A DNA stretch of 64,000 bases. It comes from Yoonia sp. G8-12. Lineage in GTDB: Bacteria > Pseudomonadota > Alphaproteobacteria > Rhodobacterales > Rhodobacteraceae. The stretch lies in contig NZ_CP151762.1 of assembly GCF_038443675.1 (NCBI RefSeq), forward strand, positions 1,240,001 to 1,304,000. The letters run 5' to 3'. The translations under genes and the position numbers were made by a program. The notes under the pieces were generated by a model, which did no database searches, had not been told where the DNA came from, and worked only from the letters and a program-made list of their open reading frames with translations. Positions 52,563 to 60,778 of this stretch are shown piece by piece; position 1 is the first letter of the stretch, and the number at the start of each line of letters is the position of its first letter.

Positions 52563-53129
52563 ATGTCACCGCTCAAAATCAAAAAAGGCGCGACCAGCCA
52601 CTCCGCCTATGACCTCCGCCCCACGTTTTCCGACAAGGAAGAGCGTCACACGCTGGCGGTTCTCGTCGAAAACGAACCGGGTGTTCTCAGCCGCGTGATC
52701 GGGCTTTTCGCCGGACGCGGATACAACATCGACAGCCTGACCGTGGCCGAGGTCGACCATCTGGGCCACCGCTCGCGCATCACGATTGTCACCACCGGCA
52801 CCCCGCAGACCATCGTTCAGATCAAGGCGCAGCTGGGCCGGTTTGTGGATGTGCACAAGGTGAATGACCTGACCGTCGAAGGCCCGTCGGTGGAACGCGA
52901 ACTGGCGCTGTTCAAGGTGTCGGGCACCGGAAACGACCGGATTGAGGCCATCCGTCTGGCCGATATTTTCAGAGCAAGTGTGGTCGATAGCACGTTGGAA
53001 TCGTTCGTTTTCGAGATCACGGGCACGCCCGAAAAAATCGATGCCTTCGCAGAACTGATGCGGCCATTGGGGCTGACCGAGATCGCGCGTACAGGGATCG
53101 CTGCATTGTCGCGCGGGGCGGTCGCCTGA
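52563..53129 (+). CDS. ilvN: Acetolactate synthase small (regulatory) subunit
   Basis: A 188-aa regulatory subunit that activates the large subunit and mediates valine feedback. The N-terminal ACT domain is clear (HTLAVLVENEPGVLSRVIGLFAGRGYNIDSLTV, quoted in parts), followed by a second ACT-like domain (ELALFKVSG, ADIFRASVVDSTLESFVFEITGTPEKIDAF). It lies 80 bp after the lipoprotein gene and 681 bp after ilvI. The weak AAGG before ATG 52563 is 9 nt away. Confidence 0.95.
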   Translation: MSPLKIKKGATSHSAYDLRPTFSDKEERHTLAVLVENEPGVLSRVIGLFAGRGYNIDSLTVAEVDHLGHRSRITIVTTGTPQTIVQIKAQLGRFVDVHKVNDLTVEGPSVERELALFKVSGTGNDRIEAIRLADIFRASVVDSTLESFVFEITGTPEKIDAFAELMRPLGLTEIARTGIAALSRGAVA

Positions 53130-53215
53130 GCGCAATCCCCCGCGCCCGATTGGGGCGTGGCGCGAGGGACGCGTAGCCCGCGCCGGATCAGAGGCTGACC
53201 CGGCGCAAACCTACA

Positions 53216-53458
53216 TTAGGACGGCAGAAGGCCGGCTTCTGTCGCGACAGCAATTTCGTCTGCATCCAACAGACCATCGCCTGACGTATCGAGCACCGAG
53301 AAATCATCTTCGGACATTTCAGGCATCACCGCCTGAAGCTCTGGATAGCTGTACATGCCGTCGCCGTTGATATCGATATCAGCGCTCTGGGCGAAGCCGG
53401 GAACAGCCAGCGCAGCGAGTACGGCAATTGGTGCGATCAGCTTAAGTGTACGTGTCAT
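53216..53458 (-). CDS. Small exported EF-hand protein
   Basis: 80 aa. The Sec signal peptide ends at GFAQS (residue about 24). Two EF-hand loops are seen: DINGDGMYSYPE (D-x-N-x-D-G) and DTSGDGLLDADE (D-x-S-x-D-G). It is a likely periplasmic Ca2+-binding protein. AGGAGA lies before ATG 53458. It stands alone, convergent with ilvN. Confidence 0.85.
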   Translation of the reverse strand: MTRTLKLIAPIAVLAALAVPGFAQSADIDINGDGMYSYPELQAVMPEMSEDDFSVLDTSGDGLLDADEIAVATEAGLLPS

Positions 53459-53786
53459 TTTGTTCTCCTATAAGGACATGATGAAGGCTTTGTTGCCCTC
53501 AACGAAACAATTGGCTGTCCTTTCCCTATCTTTCCATAGGATCATCAGAAAGGACAGATTTGCAGCACGGTTGTGCCAAATTCTATGTCGGTGATGCGCA
53601 AAAGCGCGCTGACCATTTTCTCCTATGATGCAACAGGCGATAGTTCACCTAAGCACTCTGTGCGAAATAGCAATCTTTGGCCCATCACCTTGTCCAATGT
53701 CGCTGGGGGAAAATCCGCCGTCGCGGCCAGACCGAATCTTTAGCCCGCTCTCGTGTTAGGATTTTGCCAGCATGAGGATGTGACAG
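53459..53786. other. Divergent region between EF-hand and Rieske genes
   Basis: 328 bp without a supported gene. It holds the promoters of both genes. The stretch 53500-53620 is AT-rich. No operator or repeat stands out. Confidence 0.4.
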
Positions 53787-54939
53787 ATGGCCAAAGACCT
53801 TCCCCCAGACGCTTGGTGCGGTGCAGCGCCCGATTGAAACTGCCAACGGGCTGCCAAACGCGCATTACATCGACCCTGCTTTGTTCGAGATCGAAAAACA
53901 TGCTGTTCTTTGCGCCAGTTGGGCGGGGCTTGCCGTGGCATCTGATGTCCCCACGCCGGGCGATGCCAAACCGATTGAATTTCTGGGCATGCCTCTCTTG
54001 CTGGTCCGCGACCGCGCGGGTCAGGTCCGTGTGTACCAGAACATCTGCCGTCATCGCGGGATGATCCTTGTGGATGCGCCCCGCAAGATCGAAGGCGCGA
54101 TCCGATGTCCTTATCATTCGTGGTGCTATTCGACCGAAGGCAAGCTGGTCTCGACCCCGCATGTGGGCGGCCCCGGTCATAATACGCATGAGGCGATCGA
54201 CAAATCGCTGCTCGGCCTGATCGAGGTACGGAGCCATATCTGGTTTGACACCGTTTTCATCAACATGAGCGGCAATGCAGCCCCCTTTGAAGAGGTCCAC
54301 GCCGATCTGATCGCCCGCTGGTCCACCTTTGATCAGCCGATGTTTCATGGCGGGACGGACAGTACCTTTACCTTAGCGGTCAAAACCAACTGGAAGCTGG
54401 CGGTCGAGAATTACTGTGAGAGCTATCACCTGCCATGGGTCCACCCCGGCCTGAACAGTTATTCGCGGCTGGAGGATCACTATAACATCAACGAGAAAGG
54501 CAAATTCTCGGGCCAAGGCACGCTTGTCTATCGTCAGTTGACGGGTGAGCATGGCGCGGTGTTTCCCGATTTTGCGGGGCTGGATACGCAATGGACCGAA
54601 GGCGGCGAATATCTGGCGGTCTATCCCAACGTCCTGTTGGGGGTGCAGCGCGACCATGCTTTCGTGATCGTGCTGGAACCTGTCACCCATGAACACACCC
54701 GCGAACATATCCACCTTTATTATGCCGCCCCCCAGACTGATGACGCCTTGCGCGCCCGAAATGCAGCGCAGTGGAAGGTGGTCTTCGAGGAAGACATTTT
54801 CGTCGTCGAAGGCATGCAAAAGGGCCGGTATGCACCCGGTTTCGACGGTGGCCGTTTCAGCCCTGCGATGGATGGCCCGACCCATTGTTTCCACGATTGG
54901 GTAGCGGGCAAGATCGCGGCGCATCTTGCTGCCCCATGA
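53787..54939 (+). CDS. Rieske [2Fe-2S] ring-hydroxylating-type oxygenase, alpha subunit
   Basis: The Rieske cluster ligands are CRHRG and CPYHSWCY (C-x-H, 17-residue gap, C-x2-H). The mononuclear iron site region is NWKLAVENYCESYHLPWVHPGLNSY with conserved His/Asp ligands. The direct frame begins at GTG 53821 (372 aa). ATG 53787 with GAGGA 8 nt upstream gives a better start (MAKDLPQTLGAVQRPIE) if one C is removed from the C5 run 53802-53806, giving 383 aa. The substrate is unknown; quaternary amines are possible for this group. No reductase gene is adjacent. Confidence 0.85.
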
Positions 54940-55145
54940 TGGGACTTCACGACCGGCTGTTGGACGCACACGCCCGCGATGACCGCACGGCCTTGATCGG
55001 GCTTTATACAGAGGCGGCGGAGGCGACCCCTGATCTGGATGCCGCCTGTTTCTATCTGACGCACGCCTATATATTTGCGTTGGAAAAGGGCGATCCGGTG
55101 TCAGAGGTGCTTTATCAGCGATTGAAGGCAAAAGGGCGCGTCTAG
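54936..55145 (+). CDS. Small protein coupled to the Rieske oxygenase
   Basis: 69 aa (MMGLHDRLLDAHARDDRTAL to LKAKGRV), helical, in TPR-like form. Its ATG overlaps the oxygenase stop as ATGA, so translation is coupled. No named family is known to me. It may assist the oxygenase or only share its message. Confidence 0.72.
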   Translation: MMGLHDRLLDAHARDDRTALIGLYTEAAEATPDLDAACFYLTHAYIFALEKGDPVSEVLYQRLKAKGRV

Positions 55146-55204
55146 CCCCTTGCCCCTGCCCGCCCTTCGCCCCAGTTTAAGGGCAAGCAAGACAGGACAA
55201 ACCA

Positions 55205-56146
55205 ATGGCACCGCGCAAGATCATCATCGACACAGACCCAGGACAGGACGACGCGGTCGCGATCCTGCTGGCGTTGGCCTCGCCCGAGGATATTGACGTT
55301 TTGGGGATCACTGCGGTGGCGGGCAACGTGCCTTTGCCCCTCACGGAAAAGAACGCGCGGATTGTGTGTGAACTGGCGGGCAAACCGGACACCAAGGTGT
55401 TTGCCGGTTGCGATGCCCCGATGAAGCGCAAACTGGTCACGGCCGAACATGTGCACGGCAAGACCGGATTGGACGGCCCGCAAATGGCCGACCCCACGAT
55501 GCCCTTGCAGGACCAGCACGCAGTGGACTTTATTATCGAGACCCTGCGCAATGAACCGAGCGGTACCGTCACCCTTTGCCCCATCGGCCCGCTGACGAAC
55601 ATCGCCACCGCCTTTGAGCGCGCCCCCGATATCATCCCGCGCGTGCAGGAAATCGTGCTGATGGGGGGTGCCTATTTCGAGGTGGGCAACATCACCCCGA
55701 CGGCCGAATTCAACATCTATGTCGATCCAGAGGCCGCAAAGATCGTCTTTGGCGCAGGTGCGCCTTTGGTCTTGATGCCGCTGGATGTGACGCATAAGGC
55801 GCTGACCACGCACAACCGGATTGATGCCTTCAGGTCGATGCATACCAAAGTGGGCGATATGGTCGCGGCATGGACCGATTTCTTTGAGCGGTTCGATATG
55901 GAGAAATACGGATCGGAAGGTGCCCCCCTGCACGACCCCTGCACCATTGCCTATCTGATTGAACCGCAGTTGTTTGAAGGCCGCTTTATCAACGTCGAGA
56001 TTGAGACCGAGGCGAAGCTAACCCTTGGCATGACCGTCGCAGACTGGTGGCGCGTCACGGACCGGCCCGCCAATGCGATGTTTATGAAAGATATCGACGC
56101 CTCTGGTTTTTATGCGCTACTGGCTGCGCGTCTGGCGCGTCTGTAA
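55205..56146 (+). CDS. Nucleoside hydrolase
   Basis: A 313-aa inosine-uridine-preferring type nucleoside hydrolase. The calcium-binding N-terminal signature is IIIDTDPGQDDAVAILLAL, with GNITPTAEFNIYVDPEAA and the C-terminal HDPCTIAYLIEP containing the active-site His/Asp. It splits nucleosides into base and ribose for salvage. Its stop overlaps the selO start as TAATG. Confidence 0.93.
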   Translation: MAPRKIIIDTDPGQDDAVAILLALASPEDIDVLGITAVAGNVPLPLTEKNARIVCELAGKPDTKVFAGCDAPMKRKLVTAEHVHGKTGLDGPQMADPTMPLQDQHAVDFIIETLRNEPSGTVTLCPIGPLTNIATAFERAPDIIPRVQEIVLMGGAYFEVGNITPTAEFNIYVDPEAAKIVFGAGAPLVLMPLDVTHKALTTHNRIDAFRSMHTKVGDMVAAWTDFFERFDMEKYGSEGAPLHDPCTIAYLIEPQLFEGRFINVEIETEAKLTLGMTVADWWRVTDRPANAMFMKDIDASGFYALLAARLARL

Positions 56147-57561
56147 TGCGGATACCTTTTGACAACTCTTACGCAAAGCTGCCGCCGCAGATGTACACGG
56201 CCCAATTGCCGACACCTGTGAAATCCCCGCAGATGATTGCGACCAATGCCGATCTGGCCGCGATCCTTGGCGTTGATCCCGCCGATTTGGACACACCGGA
56301 CGCCGCACAGGTTTTCGCAGGCAATCACATCCCCGAAGGGGCCGCCCCGCTGGCCCAGGTCTATGCGGGCCATCAATTCGGCAACTGGAACCCGCAACTG
56401 GGCGACGGGCGCGCAGTGCTTTTGGGTGAAGTGATTGGGACAGACGGGCTACGCCGCGATATTCAGCTGAAAGGTTCGGGGCCAACGCCGTATTCACGCA
56501 GTGGCGACGGGCGCGCTTGGCTGGGGCCAGTGATGCGCGAATATCTTGTTTCCGAGGCGATGCACGCAATGGGCGTGCCGACAACGCGCGCGCTGGCCGC
56601 TGTGACCACCGGCGAAGTCGTTTACCGCGAAGACCGCCTGCCCGGTGCGGTCATCGCGCGTGTGGCCCAAAGCCATATCCGCGTGGGGACGTTTCAGTTC
56701 TTTGCCAGTCGCGGCGATATGGTCGCGCTCAGGGCGCTGACAGATCACGTGATTGCACGGCATTACCCGGATGCAAATGGTCCCGCCGACCTGCTTGATC
56801 TGGTGATTGCGCGTTATGCCACGCTGATCGCGAGATGGATGGGTCTTGGGTTCATTCACGGGGTGATGAATACCGATAACGTGTCCATCGCGGGCGAGAC
56901 CATTGATTATGGCCCCTGCGCCTTTATGGACGGGTTCCACCCCGACAGCGTATTCAGCGCCATTGATCAATATGGGCGCTATGCCTATTCCAACCAGCCC
57001 GGGATCGGTGCTTGGAACACGGCGCAGTTTGCGACCGCCCTGATCCCGCTGATGCCAGACCGCGATGCCGCAATTGAGGATTTTACGGCTGTCGTGCACC
57101 GCATGCCTGCGCTGTATGAAGCGGCATGGCTACAGGTCTTTGGTGCAAAGCTGGGGATCACTGATCCTGTTGAGGGGGACCGCGCACTGATCAATGATCT
57201 GCTGGACCTGATGGCCAAGGACGGCGCTGATTTCACCAATACATTTGCCAATCTGAACACCCCCAATGCACGTGATCAATTCATCAACCGTGATACCTTT
57301 GATGCATGGGCCGTACGCTGGCAGGCGCGTAAAGCACAGGATGCGGCGGCGATCATGGCGCAGGCCAATCCGCAGATCATCCCGCGCAACCACCGTGTCG
57401 AAGAGGTGATCCAAGCGGGCCTCTCAGGCGACTATGCGCCGTTTCACGCGCTACTGGCCGCCGTGACCGCCCCCTATGCGCCACTGACCGAGGCCACAGC
57501 CAAGTTCGCGCGCGCACCCAGCAAGGACGAAATGGTTACACGGACGTTTTGCGGGACCTAG
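56146..57561 (+). CDS. selO: Protein adenylyltransferase SelO (YdiU family)
   Basis: A 471-aa pseudokinase-fold enzyme that transfers AMP to Ser/Thr/Tyr of other proteins, linked to redox stress. Motifs: YAGHQFGNWNPQLGDGRAVLLGE, IQLKGSGPTPYSRSGDGRAWLGP, GFIHGVMNTDNVSIAGETIDYGPCAFMD (quoted in parts). The C-terminus is RTFCGT; in eukaryotic homologues the matching Cys is selenocysteine. The longer frame from 56047 is in the hydrolase and was not used. Its last 26 nt overlap the convergent DMT gene. Confidence 0.94.
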   Translation: MRIPFDNSYAKLPPQMYTAQLPTPVKSPQMIATNADLAAILGVDPADLDTPDAAQVFAGNHIPEGAAPLAQVYAGHQFGNWNPQLGDGRAVLLGEVIGTDGLRRDIQLKGSGPTPYSRSGDGRAWLGPVMREYLVSEAMHAMGVPTTRALAAVTTGEVVYREDRLPGAVIARVAQSHIRVGTFQFFASRGDMVALRALTDHVIARHYPDANGPADLLDLVIARYATLIARWMGLGFIHGVMNTDNVSIAGETIDYGPCAFMDGFHPDSVFSAIDQYGRYAYSNQPGIGAWNTAQFATALIPLMPDRDAAIEDFTAVVHRMPALYEAAWLQVFGAKLGITDPVEGDRALINDLLDLMAKDGADFTNTFANLNTPNARDQFINRDTFDAWAVRWQARKAQDAAAIMAQANPQIIPRNHRVEEVIQAGLSGDYAPFHALLAAVTAPYAPLTEATAKFARAPSKDEMVTRTFCGT

Positions 57562-58435
57562 AGGGCCGGTTCACAAGCAAAATCCCGATCGCAACAAGGA
57601 TCAGGGCCGCAATCAGGTTCGGCCCCACCTGTTCGCCCAACAACAGCCAGCCAAGCGCCACCGCCAATACCGGTGACAAAAAGCTGAATGATGCCACACC
57701 CGATGCGGGATAGATCGACAAAAGCCAGAGCCAGAAAATAAAACCCGCGCTGACAACCACGACGATCTGAAACGCAAGCCCTGCGATATGGATCGGGGCG
57801 ATGTCGCGGATGAAAGGGCCAAAGAAAAGGGCTGCGAATAGCAAAAGCGGCGCCGAGACACCCACCTGCCACATCAGCTGAATTTCGGGGCGCACCCGCG
57901 ACAGCGATGAGGCCTTGGCGATCATGGCCGTGACAGCCCAGCCAACAGCCGCACCCAAAGCCGCCAGATCGCCCCAGAAACTGCCCACGCCATCGTCGCG
58001 CGTCAGGATCGCAACCGCCACACCAGCCAGCGCCAGCCCCAGACCAAGTGCCTTTTTGGGCGTGATTTTATCATTGGGCATGATGAAATGCGCCATGATC
58101 GCAAGCCAGACAGGCATGGAATAAAAGATCACGCTGGCGCGGCTGACAGCCGTCAGATCAAGGGCGACGAAAAGACAAAGAAACTCGAACGCAAACACAC
58201 AGCCAACGGCAAACCCGGCCGCCCGCGTGCCTTTTTCAAAGCGCAAAGGGATACCGCGCCAGCGCAGCCAGAGCCAGATACAGACCACCGCCCCCAATGA
58301 GCGCAAGCCAGCAAAAAACACAGGCTGTAAGCCGCCGTTGGTGACTTTGATCACAACCTGGTTGAAGGCGAGCAAAAGCGCGAAACTTGTCAGCGCCACC
58401 GCGCCAAACAGATCAATCTGAGATTTCTTTTCCAT
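57536..58435 (-). CDS. DMT superfamily transporter (EamA family)
   Basis: A 299-aa inner-membrane protein with ten helices in two EamA repeats (VALTSFALLLAFNQVVIKVT, LAALGAAVGWAVTAMIAKASS). The second repeat end has FSFLSPVLAVALGWLLLGEQVG. It is a probable exporter of metabolites or amino acids; the substrate cannot be told. Its 3' end overlaps selO by 26 nt, tail to tail. Confidence 0.9.
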   Translation of the reverse strand: MEKKSQIDLFGAVALTSFALLLAFNQVVIKVTNGGLQPVFFAGLRSLGAVVCIWLWLRWRGIPLRFEKGTRAAGFAVGCVFAFEFLCLFVALDLTAVSRASVIFYSMPVWLAIMAHFIMPNDKITPKKALGLGLALAGVAVAILTRDDGVGSFWGDLAALGAAVGWAVTAMIAKASSLSRVRPEIQLMWQVGVSAPLLLFAALFFGPFIRDIAPIHIAGLAFQIVVVVSAGFIFWLWLLSIYPASGVASFSFLSPVLAVALGWLLLGEQVGPNLIAALILVAIGILLVNRPSRSRKTSV

Positions 58436-58484
58436 CCGCGCAGATCATGCACGCACGCCAGCCATGTCAAGCGAAACCCTTGGA

Positions 58485-58526
58485 CTTTCCATGTCCTTTC
58501 AAACTTCCGCCGGAGGCAGCAATCGC
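58485..58526. repeat. Copy 3 of the CCGCCGGAGGC intergenic repeat
   Basis: It lies between the DMT gene start and the DUF3179 gene end. It matches copy 2 over about 42 bp, with differences in the middle (CCTTTC against CCAATC) and at the end. Confidence 0.65.
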
Positions 58527-58542
58527 GCAGACCGGCACAAGG

Positions 58543-59508
58543 CTAGTTGCCAATCATCCACGTGCCCTCGGGCCAGAAAGCGTGGAACGCGAAAGCAAAC
58601 ATCACATCGTGGGGCAAATCGTTGCCTTCCGCGTCGCGCACACGCACGTTGCCCACCTCTTTGCCAGCGCCGATATCCGCAGTGTCCAACGCCGACGCCT
58701 GCCCTTGCGACCATGTCAATGTCACCCCTACCTCGCTCAGGCTCTCCGCCTCTACCAATCTGGTCAGGGGCCACGCCTGATCGCCCACGCGCACCACGCG
58801 GGCCAGTGCGGGAATGTCGTGTGGTGGCATCTCGCCGGAATAAAGGAACGGGCGGTTGGAGCTGTCATATTGCACATAAGGGTTGGCCCCGTAATCACGG
58901 TTGAATGCAGGCTGTTCCATCACCAGACCATCCGGATTACGGGTAGAAAACGCCTCCCAGCTTTCCATCCAGCTGGGCAGGCTGACCAGTTCTGTGCCTG
59001 TCAGATCACCGACAATCGCCTCGCCAATGGCCTGCTGCCACCAGCTTTCGGTTTCACGGTCGTACATGATCATATCCGAAAACCGCAGCTTGCCGGATAC
59101 GCCAAAGCTGAGCGTGCGGTCTGCGATACGCCGGTCAAAGGTGATGCCGGAATTGCATAACGGGCAAAATGTGACAGCGACGGGGATGCCGCCCACCACG
59201 TCATTCACGATCTCATGCCACGTCAGATAGCGGATCGGATAGGCGCGCGGCACCTCGCCCTCGATTTCAAGCGTGATCACGGGTTCGCGCGGTGTCAGGT
59301 CCGGTTTCTCCGCCACGGTGACGAATGTGGGGTCGTCAATGGCGGGGATACCGTCCTTGGGCGGGCCACCCGACATGATCTCGACCCAGCTTTCAACGGT
59401 CGTTGTTTCAAAATCCGTGTTTGGCCACTCGAACGACCAAAACTCGGGGCTGGCCACGGCCATGCTTGCGGTCGTGCAAAACGCGGCGAGTGTGGGGATC
59501 AGGCGCAT
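58543..59508 (-). CDS. DUF3179 domain-containing exported protein
   Basis: 321 aa with a signal peptide (to SMAVAS). The DUF3179 region is clear: YPIRYLTWHEIVNDVVGG, VTFCPLCNSGITFDRRI with a CxxC pair, LSFGVSGKLRFSDMIMYDRETESWWQQ (in pieces) and a C-terminal FAFHAFWPEG. The family is found in periplasm-facing proteins of unknown function. The CPLC motif could bind metal or act in redox reactions. Confidence 0.87.
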   Translation of the reverse strand: MRLIPTLAAFCTTASMAVASPEFWSFEWPNTDFETTTVESWVEIMSGGPPKDGIPAIDDPTFVTVAEKPDLTPREPVITLEIEGEVPRAYPIRYLTWHEIVNDVVGGIPVAVTFCPLCNSGITFDRRIADRTLSFGVSGKLRFSDMIMYDRETESWWQQAIGEAIVGDLTGTELVSLPSWMESWEAFSTRNPDGLVMEQPAFNRDYGANPYVQYDSSNRPFLYSGEMPPHDIPALARVVRVGDQAWPLTRLVEAESLSEVGVTLTWSQGQASALDTADIGAGKEVGNVRVRDAEGNDLPHDVMFAFAFHAFWPEGTWMIGN

Positions 59509-59560
59509 CGGACTCTCCTAGATATTTCACCTAAGGGTGTCCGATCGGGCGGTGTACGCC

Positions 59561-59590
59561 TAGCCCCCTCGCGAATATGTGAGGGGGCTA
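59561..59590. terminator. Strong hairpin after the cyclophilin pair
   Basis: TAGCCCCCTC (59561-59570) and GAGGGGGCTA (59581-59590) form a perfect 10-bp stem with a 10-nt loop, 11 nt past the stop of the exported cyclophilin. There is no T run, so its termination strength is uncertain. Confidence 0.55.
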
Positions 59591-59601
59591 AGGCGATTTC
59601 G

Positions 59602-60147
59602 TTACTCGGTCACGCGGACCGCTGCCATCATGTCGGGCTGGCCAATCACGGCACCATTGGCACCTGTGCCGCGTTTGATCTGGTCAACCAGATCCATGCC
59701 TTCGCTGACTTCGCCCACAACGGTGTATTGCCCGTTCAGGAAATAGCCCGGCTCGAACATGATGAAGAACTGGCTGTTGGCAGAGTTTGGTGTACCCTTA
59801 TTCGCCATGCCCACGACACCGCGCTCGAACGGGATGTCAGAGAATTCCGCAGGGATATCCGCGAATTCAGAACCACCGGTGCCTGCGCGCGACAGATCCA
59901 TGCCCATCACGCCGTTTTCCACATCACCGGTCTGGGCCATAAAGCCGTCGATGACGCGGTGAAACACCACCCCGTCATAACTGCCAGCTTCGGCAATCGC
60001 CGTGATCTGGGCCACATGCAAAGGTGCTGTGTCTTCGAAAAGGTCGATGACGATGGTGCCGTTGGCCTCACCCTCAAGATCAATTTCCAAACCAGCGCTG
60101 ACGGCAGGCGATGCCAGCAACGCAAAGAGAGCCGCGATCTTATACAT
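59602..60147 (-). CDS. Peptidyl-prolyl cis-trans isomerase, exported cyclophilin
   Basis: 181 aa with a signal peptide (MYKIAALFALLASPAVSA). Cyclophilin motifs: VVFHRVIDGFMAQTGD with catalytic Arg, NSANSQFFIMFEP and LNGQYTVVGEV. It speeds proline isomerisation in the periplasm. The ATG overlaps the stop of the cytoplasmic cyclophilin by 8 nt, so both are made together, one for each compartment. Confidence 0.94.
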   Translation of the reverse strand: MYKIAALFALLASPAVSAGLEIDLEGEANGTIVIDLFEDTAPLHVAQITAIAEAGSYDGVVFHRVIDGFMAQTGDVENGVMGMDLSRAGTGGSEFADIPAEFSDIPFERGVVGMANKGTPNSANSQFFIMFEPGYFLNGQYTVVGEVSEGMDLVDQIKRGTGANGAVIGQPDMMAAVRVTE

Positions 60148-60646
60148 CTGCAGCGACCTTGACGCTGATCATACGATCGGGGTTCATCGGTGGCTCGCCT
60201 TTGACGATGGCATCGACGTGCTCCATGCCGGATACGACCTGACCGTAAACGGTGTACTGGCCGTTCAGGAAATCATTGTCCTTGAAGTTGATAAAGAACT
60301 GGCTGTTGGCCGAGTTCGGGTTGGCAGAGCGTGCTGCCCCCAGTGATCCGCGCGCATGGGGGATCTTGGAGAACTCGGCAGGCAGATCGGGCAGATCGGA
60401 CCCGCCGGTGCCAGCGCGGCCGATGTTGAATCCATCTTCCATGTTGCCGTTGGCCACATCGCCGGTCTGCGCCATGAAGCCGTCAATCACCCGATGAAAA
60501 CAAACGTTGTCGTATTTGCCGGCGCGCGCCAGTTCTTTCATGCGGGCGGTGTGGGCTGGTGCCACATCGGGCAGCAGTTCGATAATCACATCGCCGCCTT
60601 TGAGTGTCATGATGATCGTGTTTTCTGGGTCTTTGATGTCGGCCAT
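60140..60646 (-). CDS. Peptidyl-prolyl cis-trans isomerase, cytoplasmic cyclophilin
   Basis: 168 aa, no signal peptide. Motifs: VCFHRVIDGFMAQTGDVANG with the catalytic Arg, NSANSQFFINFKDNDFLNGQYTVYGQV (quoted as two motifs in the family). It folds cytoplasmic proteins. AAGGAGCG lies before ATG 60646. It is followed by the exported paralogue, and is divergent from pgk. Confidence 0.94.
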   Translation of the reverse strand: MADIKDPENTIIMTLKGGDVIIELLPDVAPAHTARMKELARAGKYDNVCFHRVIDGFMAQTGDVANGNMEDGFNIGRAGTGGSDLPDLPAEFSKIPHARGSLGAARSANPNSANSQFFINFKDNDFLNGQYTVYGQVVSGMEHVDAIVKGEPPMNPDRMISVKVAADV

Positions 60647-60778
60647 GGGGCGCTCCTTATTCTTTTGTTCGCACCTGACATATGATCCCTTGCACCGATT
60701 GCCAAGCGGGTCCGGTTGACGCGGGCGCGAGATTGCCGCAACACCATTCCAGAACCTCAGACCGATGGGAGCAGGACA

